Positions 1-7,798 of a stretch of 64,000 nucleotides of DNA are shown here, piece after piece. The stretch comes from Desulfomicrobium escambiense DSM 10707 (lineage in GTDB: Bacteria; Desulfobacterota; Desulfovibrionia; Desulfovibrionales; Desulfomicrobiaceae), in NCBI RefSeq assembly GCF_000428825.1, contig NZ_AUAR01000007.1:124001-188000 (forward strand), given 5' to 3'. The translations under genes and the position numbers were made by a program. Position 1 is the stretch's first letter, and the number at the start of each line of letters is the position of its first letter. The notes below the pieces were generated by a model. It did no database searches and was not told where the DNA came from. It saw only the letters and a program-made list of their open reading frames with translations.

Positions 1-1
1 A

Positions 2-934
2 AGCCACCGCGGCTGCGGCGGCGGGTGCTCCTTCTGCACGCTGGCCCTGCACCAAGGCCGGCGCATCGCCTCGCGCAGCAGCGCCTCCATCGAGGACGAG
101 GTCAGGCGCATGGCCCAACGCCCCGGTTTCCGGGGGCAGATCACCGACGTGGGCGGTCCCAGCGCCAACATGTGGGGGGCCGAGTGCGCCAAGGACGACA
201 AGCCCTGCAAACGCGCCAGCTGCATGACGCCCACGGTCTGCCCCCATTTCCGCATGGACCAGAAGGCCCACCTGGACCTTCTGCGCCGGCTGCGCAAGAT
301 GCCCGGCGTGAAGGGGGTGCGCGTGGCCAGCGGCGTGCGCTTCGACCTGGCCCTGCAGGACATGCCCGCCCTGCAGGGGTACCTGCGCGAATTCGTCGGC
401 GGCCAGCTCAAGATCGCTCCCGAACACGTCTGCGACAACGTGCTGCGCCTGATGCGCAAGCCCGGCATCCGCGTCTTCGAGGAATTCCTGACGGTTTTCG
501 CCCGCGAATCCGAACGGGCCGGCAAGGAACAGTACGTCATCCCCTACCTCATGAGCGCCTTCCCCGGCACCACCGACGAGGACATGCGCGCCCTCGGGCG
601 CTGGCTCGCAGCTCGCGGCTGGAAACCCCGGCAGGTGCAGTGCTTCATCCCCATCCCCGGCGCTGTGGCCACGGCCATGTTCGTGGCCGGCATCACCCCC
701 GACGGCAAACCCGTCCATGTGGCCCGGACCGACGAGGAGCGGCTGCGCCAGCACCGCATTCTCATGCCGCCCGAGGAGCACAGACCCGCGCGCAAGGGCG
801 CATCCCCGGTCAAGCCACACAACTCGCCGCGCCCCGCCTCCTGCGGCGCCGCCTGTCCGCGCCAGAAACCGAGCGAACGGAATGCATCACCGCAAAAACG
901 CGCGGAAAAATCTGTGCGACGAGTGAAACGCTAG
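2..934 (+). CDS. YgiQ/UPF0313-type radical SAM protein, C-terminal part (5' end outside window)
   Basis: The reading frame is open from the window edge, so the N-terminus is missing; 310 codons remain. Codons 5-12 read CGGGCSFC, the CxxxCxxC motif that binds the radical SAM [4Fe-4S] cluster, and the following segments (GQITDVGGPSANMW, FVGGQLKIAPEH, YLMSAFPGTT) are those of the YgiQ/UPF0313 family, whose reaction is not established. Additional cysteines (AECAKDDKPCKRASC) are also typical. The last roughly 55 residues are Arg/Lys/Pro-rich and look disordered. The internal ATG at 110 lies downstream of the cluster motif and is not the real start. A hairpin terminator follows at 953-986. Confidence 0.85.
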   Translation, partial: SHRGCGGGCSFCTLALHQGRRIASRSSASIEDEVRRMAQRPGFRGQITDVGGPSANMWGAECAKDDKPCKRASCMTPTVCPHFRMDQKAHLDLLRRLRKMPGVKGVRVASGVRFDLALQDMPALQGYLREFVGGQLKIAPEHVCDNVLRLMRKPGIRVFEEFLTVFARESERAGKEQYVIPYLMSAFPGTTDEDMRALGRWLAARGWKPRQVQCFIPIPGAVATAMFVAGITPDGKPVHVARTDEERLRQHRILMPPEEHRPARKGASPVKPHNSPRPASCGAACPRQKPSERNASPQKRAEKSVRRVKR

Positions 935-952
935 CCCAACCCTCTTTTTTTG

Positions 953-986
953 CCCCGACCGCACCTGAAGTCGGGGTGAAATTTTT
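953..986 (+). terminator. Rho-independent terminator after the radical SAM gene
   Basis: CCCCGAC (953-959) pairs with GTCGGGG (970-976) around a 10-base loop and is followed within six bases by a run of five T. It lies 18 bases past the stop codon of the radical SAM gene. Confidence 0.7.
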
Positions 987-1320
987 ATGGCTGTCTTTTC
1001 AAGAAGATAGTTGTCTTTTTATTATTTCCGCTTTAATATCAGGGACAAGTGACATTTCCTGTCTGCCTCCCGCACGGCCTGCGGCCGCGAGATGCGGTTC
1101 CACGACGGCCCAATGAATTTTTTTTGGCAAACATGTCCAGAATAACTTCCCAAAGTTCTTGGTTTTTATTATCAAGGTTTCAATTTTCGGGGGGAAAGCC
1201 GCACGCGGACCGGACATGGCCAAGGCCGCAGCGGTGTGATGGCAGGGATGGTACATGCCGGCATGGGAGAAACCCGCGCCGCGATCCGCAGTATTCACGA
1301 ATCGCAATCCGGAGCAGAAG
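987..1320. other. Non-coding gap upstream of the HU-like gene
   Basis: No convincing gene is present. The DNA is locally more AT-rich than its neighbours and presumably holds the promoter of the HU-like gene, but I cannot assign -35/-10 boxes. A perfect 12-base palindrome CATGCCGGCATG lies at 1254-1265, 55 bases before the HU start codon, and could be a regulator site or chance. Confidence 0.4.
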
Positions 1321-1596
1321 ATGAACAAAAGCGAACTTATTCAGTCCCTTGCAGAAAAAATCAAAATCTCCAATGATGAAGCGTCAACCATCGTCGACAG
1401 CTTCTTCGATTCCATGCGCGACGCGCTGCTGCGCGGGGACCGGATCGAAATCCGCGGGTTCGGCAGCTTCAAGATCAAGCAGTACGAAGGCTACGTTGGG
1501 CGCAACCCCAAGACCGGCGACTCCGTGCAGGTCAAGCCCAAGAAGATGCCTTTCTTCAAGGCGGGCAAAGGACTGCTGGACTTCCTGAACAGCTAA
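1321..1596 (+). CDS. HU/IHF-family DNA-binding protein
   Basis: 91 residues, the normal length of HU/IHF subunits. The N-terminal MNKSELIQSLAEKI helix, the central RIEIRGFGSFKIK strand pair and the GRNPKTG segment at the base of the DNA-binding arm are all present; the family bends DNA as a dimer in the nucleoid. The ATG at 1321 is chosen because it gives the canonical MNKSEL start and has GGAG about eight bases upstream; the frame is open further upstream without family similarity. The next gene begins 87 bases later and may be separately expressed. HU cannot be separated from IHF by sequence alone here. Confidence 0.93.
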   Translation: MNKSELIQSLAEKIKISNDEASTIVDSFFDSMRDALLRGDRIEIRGFGSFKIKQYEGYVGRNPKTGDSVQVKPKKMPFFKAGKGLLDFLNS

Positions 1597-1683
1597 AACC
1601 CGTTGACAGCAGGCCGTTTCGGCGCAATTGCTCGCGGCACACTTTCAACGACGGTTTCAATCGGTCTCTCCAGGAAGGATTGA

Positions 1684-2580
1684 ATGCCGTGTCATGGAGC
1701 TCCGGCATTGCATTCCGTTATCCAGCGCGTAGCAGCCATCCACGATCTCTCCGGATTCGGCGGGGGGTCACTCTCAGCAGTGATCCCCATTCTTTCGGCC
1801 ATGGGCATACAGGTCTGCAGCCTGCCCACGGCCATCCTCTCTACCCACACTGGCGGCTTCACGGACTTCCATTTCCGCGACCTGTCCGACGACATGCGCC
1901 TCATCATCACGCACTGGCGCAGGCTGTCCCTGTCCTTTGCCGCCATCTACTCCGGGTTCCTGGGCTCCGTCGAACAGATCGACATCGTTCGCGACTTCAT
2001 CCGCGACTTCCGCAACCCCGACACGCTGGTGGTCGTCGATCCGGTCCTGGGCGATGACGGCAGGCTCTACAACACCATGGGCGAAGGGATGGTGGCCGGC
2101 ATGCGCAGCCTTGTCGCCTCGGCCGACGTCATCACCCCGAACATCACGGAAGCGGCCCTGCTGCTGGGCGAATCGTCCCTTCCGACCCCGTCCGACACGG
2201 CCGAGATCAAAGTCTGGACCGCCGCCCTTTCGGACCTCGGACCCCGCTGCGTCATCATCACCAGCGTGCCCGAAGACTCTGTCCGGGGCACGTCCGTCGT
2301 GGCCTACGACCGCGCGGCCGGCCGCTACTGGAAAGTCGCATGCCCTTACATTCCGGCATGTTACCCTGGGACTGGAGATATCTTCGCCAGCGTGATAAGC
2401 GGATCCCTCCTGCAGGGCGACTCGCTCCCCCTGTCCCTGGACAGGGCCGTGCAGTTCGTGTCCATGGCCATCAGGACGACATTCGGCCACAATTTTCCGG
2501 AGCGCGAAGGCGTTTTCCTGGAACGGGTGCTGCCAAGCCTGAACGCACCCGTGTCCATGAGCAGCTTCGAACTGATATGA
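1684..2580 (+). CDS. pdxY: Pyridoxal/pyridoxamine kinase
   Basis: 298-residue ribokinase-superfamily kinase that phosphorylates B6 vitamers in the salvage of pyridoxal 5'-phosphate. Diagnostic segments are the N-terminal IHDLSGFGGGSLSAVIPIL, the VDPVLGDDGRLY strand, the ITPNITEAALLLG segment and the anion-hole motif YPGTGDIFAS, with GTGD at residues 229-232 and D232 as expected catalytic base. The start at 1684 is supported by AGGAAGG just upstream. The stop overlaps the ATG of the following HAD gene (ATGA), opening a translationally coupled chain that runs into mla. The specific vitamer preference (PdxK versus PdxY) cannot be decided. Confidence 0.85.
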   Translation: MPCHGAPALHSVIQRVAAIHDLSGFGGGSLSAVIPILSAMGIQVCSLPTAILSTHTGGFTDFHFRDLSDDMRLIITHWRRLSLSFAAIYSGFLGSVEQIDIVRDFIRDFRNPDTLVVVDPVLGDDGRLYNTMGEGMVAGMRSLVASADVITPNITEAALLLGESSLPTPSDTAEIKVWTAALSDLGPRCVIITSVPEDSVRGTSVVAYDRAAGRYWKVACPYIPACYPGTGDIFASVISGSLLQGDSLPLSLDRAVQFVSMAIRTTFGHNFPEREGVFLERVLPSLNAPVSMSSFELI

Positions 2581-3419
2581 CTCCGTACCGCGGCATCTTC
2601 GTCAGCGACCTGGACGGCACCCTGCTGCGCGACGGACGCATCTCCCCCGAGGATCTCGACGCCTTCGCGACCCTCGGCAATCACGGCATCCTGCGGGTCG
2701 TCGCCACGGGACGCGCCCTGCACTCGGCCGAAGCCTGCCTGCCGGACGGCTTTCCGGCGGACTATCTCGTTCTTTCCACGGGAAATCAGGTCGTGCACTG
2801 GGGAACCCGAGAGGTACTGCGTTCTTCCCGCTTGTTGGCGGACGAAATTCAGGCTATCTGTTTAGCTTTGCGCGGGCTCGACCTGAGCTTCATGGTCCAT
2901 GACGATTTCCCGGGGAACCGGGGCTTCGCCTTCAGCCGAGGCCGGAAGCGGGTCGAGGACTTCGAGCGCAGGCTGACCCTCTATGCGGCGCATGGACGCG
3001 AGATGAGCGGTTGCCCGGGCATGGACGCCGCGTCCCAGGTCCTGGCCATTGTCGACGCCGAGGACGAGGGGATGCATGCACTCCTCGCCCGGGAGTTCGC
3101 GGGCCTGAGCGTCATCCGGGCCACCTCGCCCCTGGACGACCGCTCCGTATGGATTGAGATTTTCGCGGCGGGCGTCTCCAAGGCCAAAGGCGTGCGGGAC
3201 ATCGTCGACCGTCACGGACTGCAGGAAACGCTGATCGCCGCCATCGGCAACGACCACAACGACAGGGACATGCTCGACATGGCGCATGTGCCCTTCAAGA
3301 TCGGAAATTCATTTTTGGGCGACGACACCTACATCACCGCCCCGAACACCAGCGATGCTGTGGCCAGAGCCATCGCGCACTATATGGAATTGCTGCAGGC
3401 AGACGCAGAGCGTTCATGA
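2577..3419 (+). CDS. Cof-like HAD-superfamily (IIB) phosphatase
   Basis: 280 residues. Motif I is DLDGTLL with D11 as expected nucleophile and D13 as acid/base; motif IV is GNDHNDRDM near the C-terminus, as in Cof-type sugar-phosphate or PLP phosphatases of HAD subfamily IIB, and the middle holds the large C2 cap. Start at 2577 is set by ATGA overlap with the kinase stop; the longer frame upstream overlaps the kinase. Sitting directly after a pyridoxal kinase, a role in pyridoxal phosphate turnover is possible but is inference from context only. Its own stop overlaps the mlaE start. Confidence 0.85.
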   Translation: MTPYRGIFVSDLDGTLLRDGRISPEDLDAFATLGNHGILRVVATGRALHSAEACLPDGFPADYLVLSTGNQVVHWGTREVLRSSRLLADEIQAICLALRGLDLSFMVHDDFPGNRGFAFSRGRKRVEDFERRLTLYAAHGREMSGCPGMDAASQVLAIVDAEDEGMHALLAREFAGLSVIRATSPLDDRSVWIEIFAAGVSKAKGVRDIVDRHGLQETLIAAIGNDHNDRDMLDMAHVPFKIGNSFLGDDTYITAPNTSDAVARAIAHYMELLQADAERS

Positions 3420-4207
3420 AAAGCATATTCGCCTTCCCCGCGCTGATCGGGGCAACTTCGCTGTCCATCGTGCGCAACGTGGGACAGTGGGGAGTCTTCT
3501 CCCTGATGTCGCTCCTGGGCATGATCCACGTGCGCAAGCTTTTCCCCAAGGTGCTCTACAACATCCACTTCATCGGCTTCAAATCCCTGAACATCATCAT
3601 TCTCGTGGCCTTCTTCACGGGCATGGTCCTGGGACTGCAGGGCTACTACACCCTCATCAAGTTCAGCGCCGAAGGCATGCTCGGCGTGGCCGTGGCCCTC
3701 TCCTTGGTGCGCGAACTGGGGCCGGTGCTGACGGCCATCATGCTGATCGGCCGGGCAGGGTCGAGCATCAGCGCCGAGATCGGCATCATGCGCATCTCCG
3801 AGCAGATCGACGCCCTGTCCACCATGGACGTGGACCCCGTGCGCTACCTCGTCACGCCCAAGGTCATCGCTTCCCTGATCTGCTTCCCGCTGCTGACGGC
3901 GATCTTCGACTGCGTGGGCATCATGGGCGGCTACTTCTCGTCCCTGCTCCTGAGTACCCGCTCGGGCATCTACTTCAGCAAGATCCAGTCGAGCCTGCTC
4001 CTGGAGGACGTCACCGGGGGCTTCATCAAATCCTTCGTCTTCGCCTTCATCGTCATCACCATCTGCTGCTACTGCGGCTACTACACCCACCAGAACCAGT
4101 CGAGCGCCGGCGCCGAAGGCGTCAGCAACTCAACGACATCGGCCGTGGTCCAATCCTGCGTGTACGTCCTCATCGCCGACTACGTCATAACCTCCTTCCT
4201 GATGTGA
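3416..4207 (+). CDS. mlaE: MlaE-type ABC transporter permease
   Basis: 263 residues, usual MlaE length, with five or six hydrophobic segments. The conserved ELGPVLTAIMLIGRAGSSISAEIG stretch (about residues 100-123) and the following MRISEQIDAL are MlaE hallmarks. MlaE is the inner-membrane permease of the Mla system, moving phospholipids between the inner and outer membranes. The start codon overlaps the HAD stop (ATGA) and mlaF begins four bases after its stop, so the operon order is mlaE-F-D-C-A, a common order in deltaproteobacteria. Confidence 0.93.
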   Translation: MKSIFAFPALIGATSLSIVRNVGQWGVFSLMSLLGMIHVRKLFPKVLYNIHFIGFKSLNIIILVAFFTGMVLGLQGYYTLIKFSAEGMLGVAVALSLVRELGPVLTAIMLIGRAGSSISAEIGIMRISEQIDALSTMDVDPVRYLVTPKVIASLICFPLLTAIFDCVGIMGGYFSSLLLSTRSGIYFSKIQSSLLLEDVTGGFIKSFVFAFIVITICCYCGYYTHQNQSSAGAEGVSNSTTSAVVQSCVYVLIADYVITSFLM

Positions 4208-4211
4208 GCCC

Positions 4212-5402
4212 ATGAGCGAGACACCCCTCATCCAACTGCGCAACATCACGAAGGCCTTCAGCGGCAGGACCATTCTGAAGAACGCCTCCCTGGACATCCG
4301 GCGCAACGAGATCACGGCCATCATCGGCAAGAGCGGCGGGGGCAAGAGCGTCTTGGTCAAGCACATCATCGGACTCATCGAGCCCGACAGCGGCGACATC
4401 GTCTTCGACGGACAGGCCTACTCGACCATGAACCGCCGCCAGTTCTCGGCCGTGAAGAAGCGCTGCAGCTACATGTTCCAGAACAACGCCCTCTTCGACT
4501 CCATGACGGTCTTCGAGAACATCGCTCTGCCCCTGCGGGAGAAGTTCGTCTTCAAGCGCCGTCAGATCGAGGACAAGGTCAGGGCGCGCATCGAGCAGCT
4601 CGAACTGCAGGAAGTGGCCCAGATGTACCCCAAGCAGATCTCGGGGGGCATGCAGAAGCGCGTGGCCCTGGCGCGAGCCCTGGTCACGGAGCCGGAGATC
4701 ATCTTCTTTGACGAGCCCACCACGGGCCTGGACCCCATCCGCAAGAAGACCGTCTTCTCCATGATCCACCATTATTACGAGAAGCTGAACTTCACCGCGG
4801 TCATCATCACCCACGACATCCCGGACATCTTCTACATCGCCCAGACCGTAAACATCCTGGACGAGGGACACATCGTCTTTTCGGGCTCCCCCATCGCCCT
4901 GGAACAGTCGGCCGACCCGGAGCTCTACCCTTACACCCACGGCCACGAACTGCTCATCGACGAGCTGACGGGACTGCACAACAGGCTGGCCCTGACCCGC
5001 AAGATCGACGACTTCAGCGCGGAATCGGGCCGGGACGAGCACGTGGTCGTGGCCACCATCCGACTGGTCGGCATGCGGACCATCATGGACTACAAGGGGA
5101 ACCTCCTGGCCCACGCCATCATCAAGCAGCTGGCCAGATACGTGCAGGGCTTCCTGCCCGCGGGCGCCTGCGCCGGAATGTTCTCCAAGGAAATCCTCGT
5201 CCTGGCTGCCAAGACCAGGGACGCATCCCTTCTCGAAACCTTCCTGAAGCGTCTCGCGGACTATTTCGGGGCCCTGAGCGTCGAAACCTTCTGCCATCGG
5301 CACAGACTGCAGGTCGAAATCGGCGGGACCTTGGCCACCAAGGGCGTCAACGCCTGCACGGCTGTTCAGGAAGCACTTGCAACCTCCAAGAAGTACGTAT
5401 GA
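4212..5402 (+). CDS. mlaF: MlaF-type ABC ATPase with C-terminal degenerate GGDEF-like domain
   Basis: Residues 1-245 are a complete MlaF ATPase: Walker A GKSGGGKS (39-46), signature SGGMQ (144-148), Walker B IIFFDEPT with D167/E168, H-loop H201. MlaF powers phospholipid transport with MlaE. The protein is 396 residues against about 260-270 for ordinary MlaF. The extra part (about 246-396) begins with DELTGLHNR (250-258), the hallmark opening of GGDEF diguanylate cyclase domains, and continues with IMDYKGNLLAHAIIKQLAR where GGDEF proteins have the IND-YGH-GD helix. The catalytic GGDEF loop is replaced by AGMFSKEILVL (321-331), so cyclase activity is not expected. It could sense a nucleotide or act as a protein-interaction module; this is inference. 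Confidence 0.88.
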   Translation: MSETPLIQLRNITKAFSGRTILKNASLDIRRNEITAIIGKSGGGKSVLVKHIIGLIEPDSGDIVFDGQAYSTMNRRQFSAVKKRCSYMFQNNALFDSMTVFENIALPLREKFVFKRRQIEDKVRARIEQLELQEVAQMYPKQISGGMQKRVALARALVTEPEIIFFDEPTTGLDPIRKKTVFSMIHHYYEKLNFTAVIITHDIPDIFYIAQTVNILDEGHIVFSGSPIALEQSADPELYPYTHGHELLIDELTGLHNRLALTRKIDDFSAESGRDEHVVVATIRLVGMRTIMDYKGNLLAHAIIKQLARYVQGFLPAGACAGMFSKEILVLAAKTRDASLLETFLKRLADYFGALSVETFCHRHRLQVEIGGTLATKGVNACTAVQEALATSKKYV

Positions 5403-5857
5403 AAATCTCAAGCTCATCCATGCACATCTCCATCGGCCTGTTCATCCTGATCGGGCTCGGCTGTACGGCGTATCTGGCCATGACCCTGGCCAACACGACA
5501 TTCTTTTCCGGCGACTCGTACATGATCTCGGCCAAATTCACGGCCGTGAACGGCTTGCGCCCTGGAAGCAACGTCGAAATATCCGGCGTGGCCGTGGGCA
5601 AGGTCGCCGACATCACCCTGGATCAGACCCTGTACCAGGCCGTGGTGACCATGCAGGTCCAAAACGCCGTTGGCATCCCCGTGGACTCCGTGGCGGCCAT
5701 CAAGACCAGCGGCCTCATCGGCGACAAGTACGTCAGCATCACGCCCGGCGCCGATGACGCCATGCTCGAGACCGGAGGCGTGATCCAGGACACCCAGGCT
5801 GCCCTCGACATCGAGGAAATGATCTCCAAATACGTATTCGGAAGCGTCGAAAAATGA
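5399..5857 (+). CDS. mlaD: MlaD-type MCE-domain protein
   Basis: 152 residues: an N-terminal membrane anchor (about residues 8-30) followed by one MCE domain (about 38-117) with the typical GLRPGSNVEISGVAVGKV segment and the IKTSGLIGDKYVSITPG motif. MlaD forms a hexameric ring on the periplasmic face of MlaE and passes lipids to MlaC. The ATG at 5399 overlaps the mlaF stop (ATGA), and the stop overlaps the mlaC ATG. The start is also supported by the short basic N-terminus before the anchor. Confidence 0.93.
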   Translation: MKISSSSMHISIGLFILIGLGCTAYLAMTLANTTFFSGDSYMISAKFTAVNGLRPGSNVEISGVAVGKVADITLDQTLYQAVVTMQVQNAVGIPVDSVAAIKTSGLIGDKYVSITPGADDAMLETGGVIQDTQAALDIEEMISKYVFGSVEK

Positions 5858-6432
5858 AAAAACTGTTTCTTCTCCTGCTCCTGCTGCCCTCCGCGGCCCT
5901 GGCCCTGGACACGCCGACAAGCTACATCCGCTCCAATGTCGACGCCGTGGTCGCCATCCTGGCCTCGCCGGAATACAAGGACGAGGCGACCCGTGAGGCG
6001 CAGATGCAGAAAATCGAAGGCATCGTCGACGGGTTCTTCGACTCCGAGGAACTGTCCAAGCGCTCCCTCGGACAATACTGGCGGACCTTCACTCCACAGC
6101 AGCGCGACGAGTTCCAGGTTCTGTTCCTGGAACTCATCAAGAGCGTCTACCTGAAGAAATCCGTGGCCTACAACGGTGAGGTGGTCGCCTTCAACCAGGA
6201 GATCGTCAAATCAGACACTCAGGCCGAGGTGCATACGACCATCACCTCGCCGCAGCTGAATATCCCCGTCATCTACTACATGCTGCGCAAGGACGCCTCC
6301 TGGAAGGTCTACGACGTGTCCGTGGAGAACGTCAGCCTGGTCAAGAACTACCGGTCGCAGTTCCAGAGCATTTTGCAGAAGAATTCGCCCGATCAACTCA
6401 TCGCCATCCTGAAGGAAAAAACCAATGAGTAA
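5854..6432 (+). CDS. mlaC: MlaC-type periplasmic phospholipid-binding protein
   Basis: 192 residues with a cleavable signal peptide (MKKLFLLLLLLPSAALA, likely cut near residue 17). The rest matches the Tol-Toluene/Ttg2D family: FFDSEELSKRSLGQYW, FQVLFLELIKSVYLKK and YRSQFQSIL near the C-terminus. MlaC ferries phospholipids through the periplasm between the MlaD ring and the outer-membrane MlaA complex. It overlaps mlaD by four bases at its start and mlaA by eight bases at its end, consistent with translational coupling. Confidence 0.92.
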   Translation: MKKLFLLLLLLPSAALALDTPTSYIRSNVDAVVAILASPEYKDEATREAQMQKIEGIVDGFFDSEELSKRSLGQYWRTFTPQQRDEFQVLFLELIKSVYLKKSVAYNGEVVAFNQEIVKSDTQAEVHTTITSPQLNIPVIYYMLRKDASWKVYDVSVENVSLVKNYRSQFQSILQKNSPDQLIAILKEKTNE

Positions 6433-7183
6433 GCGCATCCTCATCCTCGTGTGCGTCGCCCTGGCCGTGTTCATGCTTCAGGGCTGCGCAGGAAAGAAAA
6501 CCGGCCCCTCCATGGCTGCGGACGCCTCGGCGCAGGCCGTTCAAAACGGAGACGAATACGAGGACAACGGGAACGGCGAGCCCTACCCCGACTCCATCGA
6601 GGGCTTCAACCGAGGCGTGTTCTCCTTCAACGACGGGTTCATCACCTACGTCTTCTCGCCCTTCGATACGTTCTACACCGGCTTCTTCCCCCAGGACATC
6701 CGCAACGGCTTCGGCAACTTCTACCGCAACCTGGCCTACCCCGTCAGGCTTGTGAACGCCCTGCTGCAGTTCAAGTTCGACAAGATGGCCAAGGAGACGG
6801 CCTCCTTCGCCCTGAACACGGTCTTTGGCGTGGGCGGCCTGTTCAACGTGACCCGCAACATGCCGGCCCTGCAGGCCTCCCCTGAGGACTTCTCCCAGAC
6901 CATGGCTTTCTACGGACTCGGTGAAGGCACGTACGTCGTACTCCCCATCATGGGCCCGTCCTCGGTGCGCGACATCTTCGGCACAGTGGCGGACTCCTTC
7001 CTGAACCCCCTGTCCCTGGTCACGCCCGACAGCGCCAAGTACGCCCTCGTCGGACATGACAAGACGAACGCGGCGTCGGCGGCCTTGCCTGCCTACAAGG
7101 AGATCAAGAAGGAATCCTTCGATCACTACACGAGCATGAAGGACGTCTTCTTCCAGTATAGACGGGGCCTCGAAAAGGAATAG
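6425..7183 (+). CDS. mlaA: MlaA (VacJ) outer-membrane lipoprotein
   Basis: 252 residues. A lipoprotein signal peptide ends in LQGC (lipobox, Cys about residue 21), followed by an acidic linker and the MlaA domain: DSIEGFNRGVFSFND, FYRNLAYPVRLVNALLQ, SFALNTVFGVGGLF and a conserved GEGTYVVLPIMGPSSVRD. MlaA removes phospholipids from the outer leaflet of the outer membrane. It closes the mlaEFDCA set, with no gene missing, although the MlaB STAS subunit is not present in the window. An mlaA at the end of the operon is common outside the enterobacteria. Confidence 0.92.
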   Translation: MSKRILILVCVALAVFMLQGCAGKKTGPSMAADASAQAVQNGDEYEDNGNGEPYPDSIEGFNRGVFSFNDGFITYVFSPFDTFYTGFFPQDIRNGFGNFYRNLAYPVRLVNALLQFKFDKMAKETASFALNTVFGVGGLFNVTRNMPALQASPEDFSQTMAFYGLGEGTYVVLPIMGPSSVRDIFGTVADSFLNPLSLVTPDSAKYALVGHDKTNAASAALPAYKEIKKESFDHYTSMKDVFFQYRRGLEKE

Positions 7184-7288
7184 CGACGAGACCGTGACAC
7201 CCCGTGGCTCAGCTTGACTTTTTCCCGAACGGACTATCTTTTGATGGCTGACCTCGATCAGGATCACCTCAACGATAGGGAGGAAGAC

Positions 7289-7531
7289 ATGTCCGACAAG
7301 AAGAAGCTCGTTGAAATCGAAGAAACCCGCCTGGCCTACATGGCCGGAGTTCTGCTCAAGGAAGTCGCGGAAGGTCTCTCCCGCCGCCGGTTCGAATTCA
7401 AGACTGAAGACGGCCCCGTGACGGTCGACGTACCCAAGGACGTGGAGATCGAATACAGCGTGGAACGCAAGGATAAAGACGGCGAAGCCAAGACCAAGCT
7501 GGAAATCGAAATCAGCTGGAAGACCTGCTGA
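7289..7531 (+). CDS. Small amphi-Trp domain protein
   Basis: 80 residues of highly charged sequence ending in EIEISWKTC, matching the amphi-Trp domain family, a short module of unknown function with a terminal tryptophan. ATG 7289 is preferred over the upstream ATG at 7214 because GGGAGGAAG lies immediately before it and the upstream 25 codons lack family similarity. It lies 105 bases after mlaA and is followed by a strong terminator, so it may be the last gene of the mla transcript or a separate unit. Function unknown. Confidence 0.75.
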   Translation: MSDKKKLVEIEETRLAYMAGVLLKEVAEGLSRRRFEFKTEDGPVTVDVPKDVEIEYSVERKDKDGEAKTKLEIEISWKTC

Positions 7532-7573
7532 GGCATCTGCCCGTTACCCGAAGCCCTGCTGAGACTCACTGCA

Positions 7574-7613
7574 CGAAAACCCTCGTCGCTCCATGCGGCG
7601 GGGGTTTTCGTTT
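7574..7613 (+). terminator. Rho-independent terminator, possibly bidirectional
   Basis: CGAAAACCC (7574-7582) pairs with GGGTTTTCG (7602-7610), with further pairing inside the loop, followed by TTT. The A-rich left arm lets it act on both strands, between the amphi-Trp gene and the convergent dctM. Confidence 0.8.
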
Positions 7614-7719
7614 GCTGTATCTTTACCGCTGCTTCACTGTTGCGGCACAGGTCAGAACCCGACGGTCGGAGCACCCACCAAACGTCGTTAAAACCTTACT
7701 GGCACGCTTGAAACGCGAT

Positions 7720-7743
7720 GGGGCCGGAATTTCTTCCGGCCCC
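7720..7743. other. Perfect hairpin near the dctM 3' end
   Basis: GGGGCCGGAA (7720-7729) and TTCCGGCCCC (7734-7743) form a perfect 10-bp stem around a TTTC loop. No T-run follows on either strand, so it is more likely an mRNA 3'-end stabiliser for the minus-strand dctM transcript than a terminator. Confidence 0.5.
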
Positions 7744-7798
7744 GGTACAGACGAGTTCGAAGGAACAGGAGCGGGGCTGCGCCCGCCTGTGGTTTCGG

